DNA of 64,000 bases. Origin: an uncultured Pseudoalteromonas sp. Lineage in GTDB: Bacteria > Pseudomonadota > Gammaproteobacteria > Enterobacterales > Alteromonadaceae. The translations under genes and the position numbers were made by a program. Below the pieces are notes generated by a model. The model ran no database searches and was not told the DNA's origin. It was given only the letters and a program-made list of their open reading frames with translations. The stretch covers positions 806,001 to 870,000 of the forward strand of contig CANLRB010000001.1 in the NCBI GenBank assembly GCA_947493455.1. The letters run 5' to 3'. Below are positions 28,994 to 38,139 of the stretch, in pieces. Position 1 is the stretch's first letter. Every line of letters starts with the position of its first letter.

Positions 28994-30991
28994 ATGTATA
29001 ATAAGCTATTGAAATTTATATCAAAGCACGTTGTGTACTTTGTACTGTTACCGTGCATACTGCTTGCGATGGTTGTGTTTTATGATGTCTCAGTTTCATA
29101 CAAACGCATGCAAGATGCCTATGATGCAGAATATAATGCATTTGTTAGTCACCATGTATTGTCAGTCATCCATGAAACACAAAAAGAACGCGGCACGTCG
29201 GCCGGTTTTTTAGCATCTAACGGGCAACAATTTGTAAGCCAGCTTTCCAGCCAACATGCTGATACAGATAGGATGCTAAGCAAATTAAAAAAAGAAAAAG
29301 CAAACTGGTCATTGTCAACTGAAATGCAGCAAGAGCTCGGCGGATTTTTGAGAAAATTTGATGACTTGAACCAAATCAGGCGCTCAGTAAGCCAACAGTC
29401 TATCGCCCTTCCGCAAGTATTAAAATTTTACACCGACATTAATGAAAAAGGCCTGCATATTGTTAATGCAGCTTCGCGCCTCAGTCGCGATCAAATTATT
29501 TCATCGGAGCTCTATAGTATTCACAACTTAGCAAGTGCCAAAGAGTCGGCCGGTATTGAACGCGCTATATTAGCAAATGTTTTCTCAAAGAATGCTTTTA
29601 CCCCCGAATTACGCAATAAGTACGTTGAATTAAAAACAAAACAAGCCGTATATTTATTTGAGGCGCTTGATTCAGCACCAAGCGACATGCGCGAAATTTT
29701 TGATAGAGCAGTGGCATCACCAGACTTAAAAAGCATCGAACCTTATCGTTTAGAAGCAGATAGTAAAGACAGCGGATTTGATATCGATGCGACAGCATGG
29801 TTTGCAGCGGCAACAAAGCGCATCAACCGGTTAAAAGAAGCCGAAGAGACCGCCCTTACCGTTGTTGACCAAACTGCGATTGAAATCCAGCGCGACGCGG
29901 TCACAATATTGCTGATCGAGCTGATTATTTTAGTCATTGGTGCATTCACAACCATTGCACTCTTTTTATCGTTACGCCTTCGCAATCACCAGGGCGACGA
30001 AATCGCCAAAGGCATTGAAGTTGCAATTACCCAGCGTGATCTTGCCGATGAAATTAAAATTGTTTCGTTTGACGACCTTGGTACTACAGCAGCGCGTGTT
30101 AACGCGCTAACCAACCAGTTTGAAACTGACCTCGTTGAATTTAGTCTTGCATCACGAAAAATTACCACATCAACCCATGAAACAGCCGTGGCAATAAGTC
30201 AAAGCAAAACCAATTTAGTTGAACAACAAGAAGGCGTGCAAACCATCGCTGCCGCTGCTGAAGAAATGGGTAATAATATTCAGCAAATTGTTGATTCAAT
30301 GGCGCAAAGTTCTGAGTCAGCAAAACAAGTGTATAAAACCTCATTTAACGGACAAGAAGTAGTCAGCGACGCCGTTAGAGTGATTCAACAAGCGTCTGAA
30401 GATATGGCGTTGTCGGCAAACAATGTGAATGCATTAAACGACAAAGTGAGCAGTATCACATCGATGGTCGACTTAATTAGAGGCATTGCCGAACAAACAA
30501 ACTTACTTGCATTAAATGCCGCGATTGAAGCAGCCCGAGCTGGTGAACAAGGACGCGGGTTTGCCGTTGTTGCGGACGAAGTGCGCAGTTTAGCGAGCCG
30601 CACACAACAATCGACCGAAGAAATTTCGTCTTTGGTTGAACAATTGCAGGCAAGTTCAATTGATGCAGCGAGAGTCATCACTCAAGGTAAAGAAAATGCA
30701 TTGCAAGCGGCGAGCCGTGCAGATGAAATTAAAATTGCGTTAAACCAAATCGTTGACCAAGCAAAACAAGTTGAAGCGAACATGGACGAAGTGTCGATGA
30801 GTACACAACATCAACGCAATTCAATTGACCAAGTAAACGAAAAGATTTTTGAAATTTTTGAAAAAGCTTCTGAAAATGTGGTGGGCGCCGAACAAATTGC
30901 AGTTGCCGCCTCACAAATTGCAGAGTCATCGATGAATATGGATGATTTGATTGAACGATATAAACTAAAAACCGAACAACCAGAGTACTAA
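28994..30991 (+). CDS. Methyl-accepting chemotaxis protein with NIT-type sensor domain
   Basis: A membrane chemoreceptor of 665 residues. TM1 is near 10-32 and TM2 near 305-325. The periplasmic region has the NIT-domain signature [11 protein letters not shown], the nitrate/nitrite sensing family. A HAMP-like linker follows. The cytoplasmic signalling domain contains the highly conserved hairpin tip [20 protein letters not shown] and [13 protein letters not shown]. It should control the CheA/CheW complex. The ATG at 28994 is preferred because the upstream extension begins at TTG and adds a non-hydrophobic leader. No other chemotaxis gene is near. The ligand is inferred from the domain family only. 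Confidence 0.9.
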   Translation: MYNKLLKFISKHVVYFVLLPCILLAMVVFYDVSVSYKRMQDAYDAEYNAFVSHHVLSVIHETQKERGTSAGFLASNGQQFVSQLSSQHADTDRMLSKLKKEKANWSLSTEMQQELGGFLRKFDDLNQIRRSVSQQSIALPQVLKFYTDINEKGLHIVNAASRLSRDQIISSELYSIHNLASAKESAGIERAILANVFSKNAFTPELRNKYVELKTKQAVYLFEALDSAPSDMREIFDRAVASPDLKSIEPYRLEADSKDSGFDIDATAWFAAATKRINRLKEAEETALTVVDQTAIEIQRDAVTILLIELIILVIGAFTTIALFLSLRLRNHQGDEIAKGIEVAITQRDLADEIKIVSFDDLGTTAARVNALTNQFETDLVEFSLASRKITTSTHETAVAISQSKTNLVEQQEGVQTIAAAAEEMGNNIQQIVDSMAQSSESAKQVYKTSFNGQEVVSDAVRVIQQASEDMALSANNVNALNDKVSSITSMVDLIRGIAEQTNLLALNAAIEAARAGEQGRGFAVVADEVRSLASRTQQSTEEISSLVEQLQASSIDAARVITQGKENALQAASRADEIKIALNQIVDQAKQVEANMDEVSMSTQHQRNSIDQVNEKIFEIFEKASENVVGAEQIAVAASQIAESSMNMDDLIERYKLKTEQPEY

Positions 30992-31022
30992 ATTTACTGG
31001 CTCTGGTTCGCCAATTAAAGGT

Positions 31023-31175
31023 TTAACTTAAAAACCGAAATACGCGCAATAACTGCGCTTGCACATGTGTAAGTAATTTGCGCTGTAGCGCTGCACCGCA
31101 TTGCGGGCAGTGCGTTAATACATACTCATTTGACCCTAAATCTTTTAAGATGTACCACGCCAACTTAACTCGCCC
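31023..31175 (-). pseudogene. Possible gene remnant with a CPQC zinc-ribbon-like motif
   Basis: Minus-strand frame open from a TAG at 31178 to a stop at 31023. It overlaps the end of the response-regulator gene in another frame. The translation contains THCPQCGAALQR, like one half of a zinc ribbon, then a hydrophobic-basic tail. There is no good start or ribosome site. It may be the tail of a decayed gene or chance. Confidence 0.25.
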
Positions 31176-31630
31176 CTAAGAGCATGTTTGTCATTTAAAA
31201 GCGAACCTGTTAATTCATCGAGTTGTTTTAATCGTGCTTGCATCAGCAAGTGTTTGACGATCCGCTGTCTAAAAATTGATGGTGTGATTGGCTTAAAAAT
31301 AAAATCATCACACCCAGCTTGCCAACACTTGTTTTCTGATGCTGTATCAATATTGGCTGTAACAAAAATAATCGGTAAGTTTTTAAACTTATTCATTTGT
31401 CGAATCTGTTTACACACCTCTATGCCACAACATCTAGATAGATGTATATCCAGTATCAAAAGATCCGGTGGCGCTGAGGATGAAAAATAGTCAATTACTT
31501 TGGTGGTATCGGTGATAACGTCAACAAAACAAATATCTCTGAGTATGGTACTCATCACATTTCTCATAAGTAAATCATCATCAGCAAGCGCTATTTTGTA
31601 TTGCGAAATTGGTTTTAACGTACTGGTCAC
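31145..31630 (-). CDS. Response regulator with truncated GGDEF-type C-terminus
   Basis: A receiver domain (about 10-130 of 161 residues) with acidic pocket DDD at 17-19, phosphoacceptor D61 in LILDIHLSRCCG, T91-type threonine in FVTAN, and lysine in FKPITP. After the receiver comes LKQLDELTGSLLNDKHALRG. This closely resembles the opening of a GGDEF diguanylate cyclase domain (D-x-LTG-LxNR-x-AL), but the frame stops 12 residues later. The gene is therefore probably a receiver-GGDEF protein cut short, now without cyclase activity. It may still work as a stand-alone receiver. No kinase is adjacent. Confidence 0.75.
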   Translation of the reverse strand: MTSTLKPISQYKIALADDDLLMRNVMSTILRDICFVDVITDTTKVIDYFSSSAPPDLLILDIHLSRCCGIEVCKQIRQMNKFKNLPIIFVTANIDTASENKCWQAGCDDFIFKPITPSIFRQRIVKHLLMQARLKQLDELTGSLLNDKHALRGELSWRGTS

Positions 31631-31747
31631 TAACTACTCGTTAATCGTTTATTTTGACGCGCCAACAACACACTTTGTGTATGCATAAGCGCCTATTTAT
31701 CTTTTAAAGCATATAACGACGATGGTTTCGCCGCTCGTAGGTGCATC

Positions 31748-31777
31748 GGCCACTTACGTTACTCACAGTAAATGGCC
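31748..31777. terminator. Hairpin between response regulator and protease genes
   Basis: Arms GGCCACTTAC and GTAAATGGCC pair with one mismatch across a ten-base loop. On the plus strand a T run follows. It lies 9 bp beyond the protease stop codon, so it may end that transcript, though the T run faces the other way. Confidence 0.35.
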
Positions 31778-31786
31778 ATTATTTTT

Positions 31787-33496
31787 TTAAGGATGCCAGC
31801 GGGCTTTCATCGTGACATTATTGAACGCACTATACGCATAAACGCCAATGTGCCACACACCTTCGCTCGGATTATCAATAGTACAAATTTCGGCGACACT
31901 TGCACTTTTATACGGTCGACATTGCCAGTTAGAGTCTGTTGGTTCGCTGGCAAAATTTAAATATAAATCTGGGTCGCCAGTACCGCCCGAGACAATAACT
32001 TCAAGCTTAGCAATGCCATCAGGTACATTAATGTAACTTCTATTCCAAGTACCCGAAGACTGACTCATGCTCGGTATGTCGTACCAACCGGAGTGATTAA
32101 CACCAAGAGATAAATTTTGGAACGTTGCAGCCCCATGGATCATCGCGTACCACGTACCCGAAATCGAAGAAGACAAACCCGAAGTCGTATCGCAAATTTC
32201 GCGATTGCCGTTTTCAAATGGTCTGCAGTCATAATCCGTGAGTGTAGGTACACCGCCTTTTTTAACATATAAATCAGCGTCACCTGTGCCGCCCCAAGTT
32301 TGAAATCGAATTCGATTAGCATCTACTGGCGCATCTGAAACGACCATTTTATAGTACAGTTTTGTATTGGCTGTTCCATTGATTGGGGTCACAGTCAAAC
32401 CTGAATACACATCAACACCTGGGTTTAGGAAATTACCTGCGCACCAAGTCCCATTCCATTGTGATAAATTAAACAAATTGCAATCTGTGTCGTAACTGAT
32501 ATTGCTGGCAGCTTTGATTTTGTAGCCTGATAAATATACGTTATTTAAGCTATGTTGATAGCCATCTTTCTTTAATGAGAAATGTAAATGAGGGCCTGTT
32601 GAACTCCCACCATTACAAATAGCTTGATTGTAGTTACTCGCATAGTGCCCAATATAAGCATTTCGATTAATTGACGCTCCGGTTGCAAACTGTAAATCAG
32701 ACATATGATAGTAAGTTGTTGACCAACCTCCATCATGTATGATCTCCATAAAACAAGAAGAATGGACTTTAACTGTACCGGGTGCCGCCGCTGTTACCCA
32801 AATATTACTCAAATCTGCACCCCAGCCAAAGCCGCCAGTCGATATATCAAGTGATGAATGCACCCCTGTGCCACCATCATTTGCGTGCGCGCCACCGATA
32901 TACCATGTTTCCCCTACTGGATAAGGCAACGAAAAGTAGTTCCAAGCAGGTGAAATCGCAGCGGCTTCAATACTTGGTGTTAACAGATTAAGTTGACGCC
33001 GTTTATTTCGCTTTGAGTTAACTTTAAAGTCAGGATACAACCTGTGCAAAGTTTGCGCTAAGTCAGCTTGTTTTTGCTCAAGAAACACATTGTTTGTATT
33101 CGACTTATCGTGACGATACAGCAAAGAATGTTCACTGACTTCTTTGAGCTGTTCAATAAAGCCAAACTTGTCAGAAAGCTCACCAAATGGTTGATTTGTG
33201 TTGGCATTCTGATTGGTTATGAGCCCTGATTCTAATTCAATTAACGCGATTAATACTCTCGGACTGGTACCAGAGAGGCCTGCGTAGTGAGAGATAGCTT
33301 CAGCATATTCATTTAAATGCGGTGCATTGATTTTAATGTACTGCTGTACATCAAAGGTCAACATTTCCTCATAAGTGTATGTTAAATCATCTTGTGACAG
33401 CGTGTTATTTTTTAATTCAACAGCGTAAGCGATCGAATTGATACTAAATGATATGATAAAGCTTATCGCGAATGCGAGTTTCTTGTTAAAGTTCAT
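31787..33496 (-). CDS. Secreted M23A metalloprotease, LasA/pseudoalterin type, with two PPC domains
   Basis: A 569-residue exported zinc endopeptidase. It has a signal peptide (1-26), a propeptide to about residue 175, and an M23 catalytic domain (about 185-345). The catalytic domain shows zinc ligands in GAHANDGG and VHSSLDIS and the STGPHLHFSLKKDG motif; the segment GWSTTYYHMSDLQ is also LasA-like. Two C-terminal pre-peptidase (PPC) domains follow (about 370-465 and 475-569), each with GDADLYV or GDPDLYLNF. LasA-family enzymes cut glycine-rich sequences in elastin and in peptidoglycan bridges. Here it would feed on protein or lyse competitors (inference). The ribosome site is AAAGGTAA. It follows the TonB receptor gene by 21 bp, probably in one transcript. 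Confidence 0.9.
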   Translation of the reverse strand: MNFNKKLAFAISFIISFSINSIAYAVELKNNTLSQDDLTYTYEEMLTFDVQQYIKINAPHLNEYAEAISHYAGLSGTSPRVLIALIELESGLITNQNANTNQPFGELSDKFGFIEQLKEVSEHSLLYRHDKSNTNNVFLEQKQADLAQTLHRLYPDFKVNSKRNKRRQLNLLTPSIEAAAISPAWNYFSLPYPVGETWYIGGAHANDGGTGVHSSLDISTGGFGWGADLSNIWVTAAAPGTVKVHSSCFMEIIHDGGWSTTYYHMSDLQFATGASINRNAYIGHYASNYNQAICNGGSSTGPHLHFSLKKDGYQHSLNNVYLSGYKIKAASNISYDTDCNLFNLSQWNGTWCAGNFLNPGVDVYSGLTVTPINGTANTKLYYKMVVSDAPVDANRIRFQTWGGTGDADLYVKKGGVPTLTDYDCRPFENGNREICDTTSGLSSSISGTWYAMIHGAATFQNLSLGVNHSGWYDIPSMSQSSGTWNRSYINVPDGIAKLEVIVSGGTGDPDLYLNFASEPTDSNWQCRPYKSASVAEICTIDNPSEGVWHIGVYAYSAFNNVTMKARWHP

Positions 33497-33517
33497 TTTT
33501 ATTACCTTTTATTCTTG

Positions 33518-36382
33518 TTATAGAGTGACAGAGAAGCCAAAGTTAAAACTGCGACCTATCGCATCAGAAATACCGTAATTACCACCAAATAGTGATGTTT
33601 TTCGTGGTGGTTTTTCATCAGTTAAATTACGTATGCCAAAAGTGAGACGCGTTGTGTCGGAAATATTCCAATGGCTATATAAATCAAAGCGTTTGATATA
33701 CGAGACGACCCCATTACCATTTGGATATACTTCGTCGTAGTTTGCTTTTTGGTGATCAAAGTTGGCGTCCTGCACAGCTTTATCGCGCAAACTTGTTCGC
33801 AACGTGACACCCCAATTATCATGCTCATAGGTAAGACCCAGATTGGCTACAAAATCTGGATAGAAATAATTGCCTTTGTAATTGTAGTAAGTACCGTCAT
33901 AATCGTTCGGATCGCTCACTTCTTCTCGGTTAAGCCACTGATTCACTAATAATGACAACGTCACATTGCCGCTAAAGTCGTCTGATATCGACTGCATGCT
34001 TAGCGCGTATTCAATCTCATAGTCTATGCCTTCGAGTAAGGTATAACCTAAGTTAATAGCGCCGCCTTTAATTTCTGTAATCGCGCCATCTTCACGCCGA
34101 GTAATCGCAGAGCACGCAGAGCCTTCAATACCTGGGGTGTCATAACAAGTCGATAAAATCTTTTCCACAGACACCGAAGATATTTCGTCTTCAATATCAA
34201 TTTTCCACCAATCAACCGAGATATTTAGGTTTTCAACAACATCTGGCGAAACCACAATACCCAAACTTGATGTATTCGACGTTTCTGGTTTTAGGTCCGG
34301 GTTTCCCCCTGAACGGACCGCTCGACTCGCGGTCGATAGCGAATCTTGCCAATTTTCGCCGACCGCCAACTTACAATTAGCCGTTCTAACTTCAGGGTTA
34401 TCACCTTCACCGGGTTTGTTACACGGATCGGTAATAAAAGTGAAACCTACGGTACCTGGATTAAATAAGTTGTACACACTCGGCGCTCTAACGCTCGCTG
34501 ACCGACTAGCTCGAACTTTAAGGCTTTCAAACGGCTGAAAATCGAGCCCTACCCCCCACGCTTCAACGTTACCTACCGTGCTGTAATCAGACTTGCGATA
34601 AGAGCCGGTAATTTCCAAATTATCGCTCAGGGGCGCATTAAATTCAGTGAAAACTTCTGTCACATCTAAACTTGATGATGGAATTGCAGGTGTTACTCCC
34701 GCTAACAAAATATTGCCCGCTAACTGCGCCGCATCAGGAACCATCTCGATTGTTTCTTTGCGATATTCCGCGCCGAGTACTAAGTTGACAAAACCGTGTG
34801 GCAATTCAAAAACAGGCCCCGAAACAAATCCAGAAACAATACTTTGTTCATTTGTCGCATTGTCTTGCGCATTCGTTTTAATCCAATCTAACGCGGCTTG
34901 GTTGGTATTTTCACCAAAAATGTTTAGAGGTAAGCAGCCCGCAGCATTGGGATTATTTTCTAACGTTGCTCTGCATACCGGGTTACCTTCTGAATCAGCT
35001 GCAACATCAAATGCAAAATCATGGTGATCTTTTCTTAGGCGATTTCTGTTTTGCTGTAAATTAGTTTGGCCATATTGTGCACTGACTTCCCAATCCCAAT
35101 CATAAAATTCCCCCTCAAATGCAATGTTACCAGTAAATAACGTTCTGTTACTTTCATTACCTTGGCGTCCAAAATCTTCATGTGTTCGATAAACAATATT
35201 CCACGACGATGAATTTATTTCGTCCCAACCTCGTTGATCCATAAAGTTTTGCACTGAAATAGGTAACGTTGGATTATCACGCTGAACAGTTATCGGGTTT
35301 GGCGTATACGCCATTTGGCCTAACCATCTGCTCTTCGATTTCGCAAACGTAAAACTGCTCGTAAACATGACATCATCAAAATCGTAGTTCATATTAATCA
35401 TTGAGTTAAAAACAGACTGCGCACCGCGAAGTTGAAACGCATAATCGCCAAACGCAAACCCAGGTCCACCTGAGGTGTACTGACCGTAAAATTGATTTGT
35501 ATTTTCGATTAATTCGCCCGAACTTGGATCAATATAAAAGTGGTCATATTGTCCCGTATCCCAGTTCCACGTTCTTATTCCACCAAGCGCAGGATAGGAG
35601 CCGGTATGAATATTGGTGATAATTATATTGTCGGCAATGCCGTCAGTAGACGATTCACTGTTAGGATTACTGACCGAAGAGATATAGTTTTCGCCAGAAA
35701 CAAAGTCTCTGTCGCGCTGCAATAATGGCTCTGAGTTGGTATAACTCACACTTGCATTAACGCTTCCTCGGCCATCATTAAACAAGCCTCCCATCGTTAA
35801 GCTAAGTTGGCTTGATTCAGCTCCTCCATGTTGTGGAATGGATGTTCTACCGGATAGCTCAACTCCTTCATAATCATCTTTTAAAATGATGTTAATTACA
35901 CCGGCCACCGCATCAGATCCATAAACAGCTGACGCGCCACCTGTTAAAATTTCTACTCGCTTAACAATTGAAACAGGGATAGTTGACATATCAACCGATG
36001 TACCAAATACATTCGACGACACCACTCGTCTACCATTAATTAGCGTTAAAGTTCTTAGCACTCCCGCGCCGCGCAGGTTACTTGCAGTCGAGCCATCACC
36101 ACTATTACCGATGTTTGTCCCTATCGCTAATTGCGGTAGCTCTGATAACGCTTCTTCGAGGTTTGAATATCCGGTTTCTAACAGCGACTCTCCCTGTACT
36201 ATTGTCACTGGACTTGCAGAGTCGAAGGTTAGTTTTTTTATTCTTGAACCAACAACTGTAATTTGTTCAGTTTCTTCTGTTATTTCGCTCTTCTTATCGC
36301 TGCTAGTCTGTGCGATTGCAATGTTTGATACAGTTGCCAAAGCAAGCGATGTGTATAAGCGAATGCTTCTTTTTGTTACCAT
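33518..36382 (-). CDS. TonB-dependent outer-membrane receptor
   Basis: A 954-residue receptor for energised uptake across the outer membrane. It has a signal peptide (about 1-24), a TonB-box-like EQITVVGSRI near residue 40, a plug domain (about 50-170) with LRGAGVLRTLTLINGRRV and GGASAVYGSDAVAGVINII, and a long beta barrel ending FNFGFSVTL. The barrel has several cysteines in extracellular-loop positions. The family is common in Alteromonadales for peptides and oligosaccharides. The downstream protease gene suggests a peptide substrate, but specificity cannot be read directly. The 290-bp upstream region holds a perfect hairpin at 36595. Confidence 0.92.
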   Translation of the reverse strand: MVTKRSIRLYTSLALATVSNIAIAQTSSDKKSEITEETEQITVVGSRIKKLTFDSASPVTIVQGESLLETGYSNLEEALSELPQLAIGTNIGNSGDGSTASNLRGAGVLRTLTLINGRRVVSSNVFGTSVDMSTIPVSIVKRVEILTGGASAVYGSDAVAGVINIILKDDYEGVELSGRTSIPQHGGAESSQLSLTMGGLFNDGRGSVNASVSYTNSEPLLQRDRDFVSGENYISSVSNPNSESSTDGIADNIIITNIHTGSYPALGGIRTWNWDTGQYDHFYIDPSSGELIENTNQFYGQYTSGGPGFAFGDYAFQLRGAQSVFNSMINMNYDFDDVMFTSSFTFAKSKSRWLGQMAYTPNPITVQRDNPTLPISVQNFMDQRGWDEINSSSWNIVYRTHEDFGRQGNESNRTLFTGNIAFEGEFYDWDWEVSAQYGQTNLQQNRNRLRKDHHDFAFDVAADSEGNPVCRATLENNPNAAGCLPLNIFGENTNQAALDWIKTNAQDNATNEQSIVSGFVSGPVFELPHGFVNLVLGAEYRKETIEMVPDAAQLAGNILLAGVTPAIPSSSLDVTEVFTEFNAPLSDNLEITGSYRKSDYSTVGNVEAWGVGLDFQPFESLKVRASRSASVRAPSVYNLFNPGTVGFTFITDPCNKPGEGDNPEVRTANCKLAVGENWQDSLSTASRAVRSGGNPDLKPETSNTSSLGIVVSPDVVENLNISVDWWKIDIEDEISSVSVEKILSTCYDTPGIEGSACSAITRREDGAITEIKGGAINLGYTLLEGIDYEIEYALSMQSISDDFSGNVTLSLLVNQWLNREEVSDPNDYDGTYYNYKGNYFYPDFVANLGLTYEHDNWGVTLRTSLRDKAVQDANFDHQKANYDEVYPNGNGVVSYIKRFDLYSHWNISDTTRLTFGIRNLTDEKPPRKTSLFGGNYGISDAIGRSFNFGFSVTL

Positions 36383-36594
36383 CTAAATGTTTCCTTTTTT
36401 GTTTTTTTAGTTGCGGTAACAACACATCGCATTATTCAGACCAATTAATAAAAAACAATAAAATACAATAGGTTAAAAAACATCCACTGCAACAATTTAA
36501 AATAGCTGTCACAAATATGAAACGAAAAAAGTTGATTAGTAATTAAACAGCGCGAAAACACACACATCAGATAAGGTTTGTCCGGCTTTTCGAC

Positions 36595-36620
36595 GCATTG
36601 TTACTAATTTGTAACAATGC
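36595..36620. repeat. Perfect 10-bp inverted repeat upstream of the TonB receptor
   Basis: GCATTGTTAC-TAATTT-GTAACAATGC. It lies 52 bp beyond the symporter stop and 212 bp before the TonB receptor start. No T run follows on either strand, so an operator is as likely as a terminator. Confidence 0.6.
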
Positions 36621-36672
36621 TTCGAAAATGAAACACTCAATAAAACCAACGCCACTAGCTAGGCAAATTGTG

Positions 36673-38067
36673 CTACCAAATCCCCTTGCCTAACCGACCT
36701 TGAACCAAATCACCTTTGTCTTGCTCAGTAAATTGAGGCAATTTACCGAGCTTAATTTGACGTTTGTAATCATGGGTAACCGCTATGATTGTTGGCGTTA
36801 AAAACAGCAGTACACAAATATTAATCAGTGTGGTTAACCCCAATGACAGGTCCGCAAGTTTCCATACTTCTGGCAGGGATGAGGTTGCTCCCCAAAATGT
36901 CATATACAAGAACAAGTAAATAAATATCAATTTTCTCATTGGGTTATCAAATTTTATAAGATGTAAGTTGCTTTCCGCATAGACAAAGTTCGCAACAATG
37001 GAGGTAAACGAAAACAAACAAATCGCCACTAAAATATAATCGCGGCCAAACGACCCAAAATGAAACTCTAATGCATACTGGGTTAGCCGTATTCCCGTTA
37101 CACCCTCATCTGGCATACCCGCCAGCAAAATAATCATCGCCGTTGCTGTACAAACGACAATTGTGTCTAAAAACACGCCAAACATTTGTACGAATCCTTG
37201 CGTCGCTGGGTGCCTTGGATTGGGCGATGCACATGCCGCGGCATGGGGAACTGTGCCTGCGCCAGCTTCGTTAGAATATAATCCTCTTTTAATACCATTA
37301 ATGATTGCGGCACCGAGTAGTCCGGAGGTTGCTTCTTCTAAGCCAAACGCCGACTTAACAATAAGAACAAGGACATTGGGTAACTGATCAAAATTGATAG
37401 CACAAATACTTAAAGCGACAACTAAATAGCTCAGGCCCATTATTGGTACGAGAACCGACACACTGTTGGCAATCGATTTCATACCACCAATGAGGATAAT
37501 ACCGGCGATGAGAACGATAAAAATGCCTGTAATATTATTAGAAATACCTAAGCTATTGTTGACCGCCTCCGCAATTGTGTTTGCTTGCACCGAGCTAAAC
37601 ACAAAGCCATATCCGATAAAAATCAACAAAGAGAAAAACGATGCAAGTCGAGGTAGCTTAAGCCCTAATCGAATATAGTAAGCAGGCCCGCCTCGATATT
37701 CACCATTAGCATCTTTTACTTTATATAATTGCCCTAATAAGCTTTCTGCGTACCCTGTCGCCATTCCTAGCAGTGCAATTAACCACATCCAAAAAATAGC
37801 GCCGGGCCCACCGAGCGAAATGGCAATGGCAACGCCCGCTAAATTTCCTGTACCAACGCGTGCAGCCAAGCTGGTCATCAGTGCTTGAAATGGCGAGATC
37901 CCCGTACGCGTCGCTTTTTCAGTGGGCTTTACCAAGGTAAACATGTGCCTAAAGTTCGACACTTGAATGAAGCTTAATTTAACGCTAAACCATATGCCTG
38001 CGAGTATGAGTAAGAAGATAAGAACATTGTTCCAGAGTAAGTCACTAATTAGACTAATCAGATTCAT
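36673..38067 (-). CDS. AGCS-family sodium:alanine/glycine symporter
   Basis: A 464-residue inner-membrane protein with about ten to eleven helices that imports small neutral amino acids with Na+ or H+. Family motifs are ARVGTGNLAGVAIAISLGG, GPGAIFWMW, YKVKDANGEYRGGPAYYI and GLYSNEAGAGTVPHAAA. It lies between the gamma-lyase operon and the TonB receptor. The strong terminator at 38102 is only 35 bp upstream of its start, so it either has a compact promoter of its own or depends on read-through. Its substrate might be alanine or glycine from protease products, or an amino acid fed to the lyase. Both are inference. Confidence 0.92.
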   Translation of the reverse strand: MNLISLISDLLWNNVLIFLLILAGIWFSVKLSFIQVSNFRHMFTLVKPTEKATRTGISPFQALMTSLAARVGTGNLAGVAIAISLGGPGAIFWMWLIALLGMATGYAESLLGQLYKVKDANGEYRGGPAYYIRLGLKLPRLASFFSLLIFIGYGFVFSSVQANTIAEAVNNSLGISNNITGIFIVLIAGIILIGGMKSIANSVSVLVPIMGLSYLVVALSICAINFDQLPNVLVLIVKSAFGLEEATSGLLGAAIINGIKRGLYSNEAGAGTVPHAAACASPNPRHPATQGFVQMFGVFLDTIVVCTATAMIILLAGMPDEGVTGIRLTQYALEFHFGSFGRDYILVAICLFSFTSIVANFVYAESNLHLIKFDNPMRKLIFIYLFLYMTFWGATSSLPEVWKLADLSLGLTTLINICVLLFLTPTIIAVTHDYKRQIKLGKLPQFTEQDKGDLVQGRLGKGIW

Positions 38068-38101
38068 TTTATCGCCCTTTTTTATAATTCTTATAATAAA
38101 A

Positions 38102-38125
38102 AAACGCGAGCCCTAGCTCGCGTTT
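38102..38125 (-). terminator. Strong terminator of the gamma-lyase/2-oxoacid dehydrogenase operon
   Basis: Perfect arms AAACGCGAGC and GCTCGCGTTT flank a four-base loop. On the minus strand the stem is followed by TTTTTTT. It lies 15 bp after the E3 gene stop codon. Confidence 0.9.
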
Positions 38126-38139
38126 CCAATATTGAAGTA

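Noticed and set aside
34647-35027. A 126-codon plus-strand frame opposite the TonB receptor
   Set aside because: Antisense to a conserved receptor barrel; composition mirrors the sense codons and no start signal is present.
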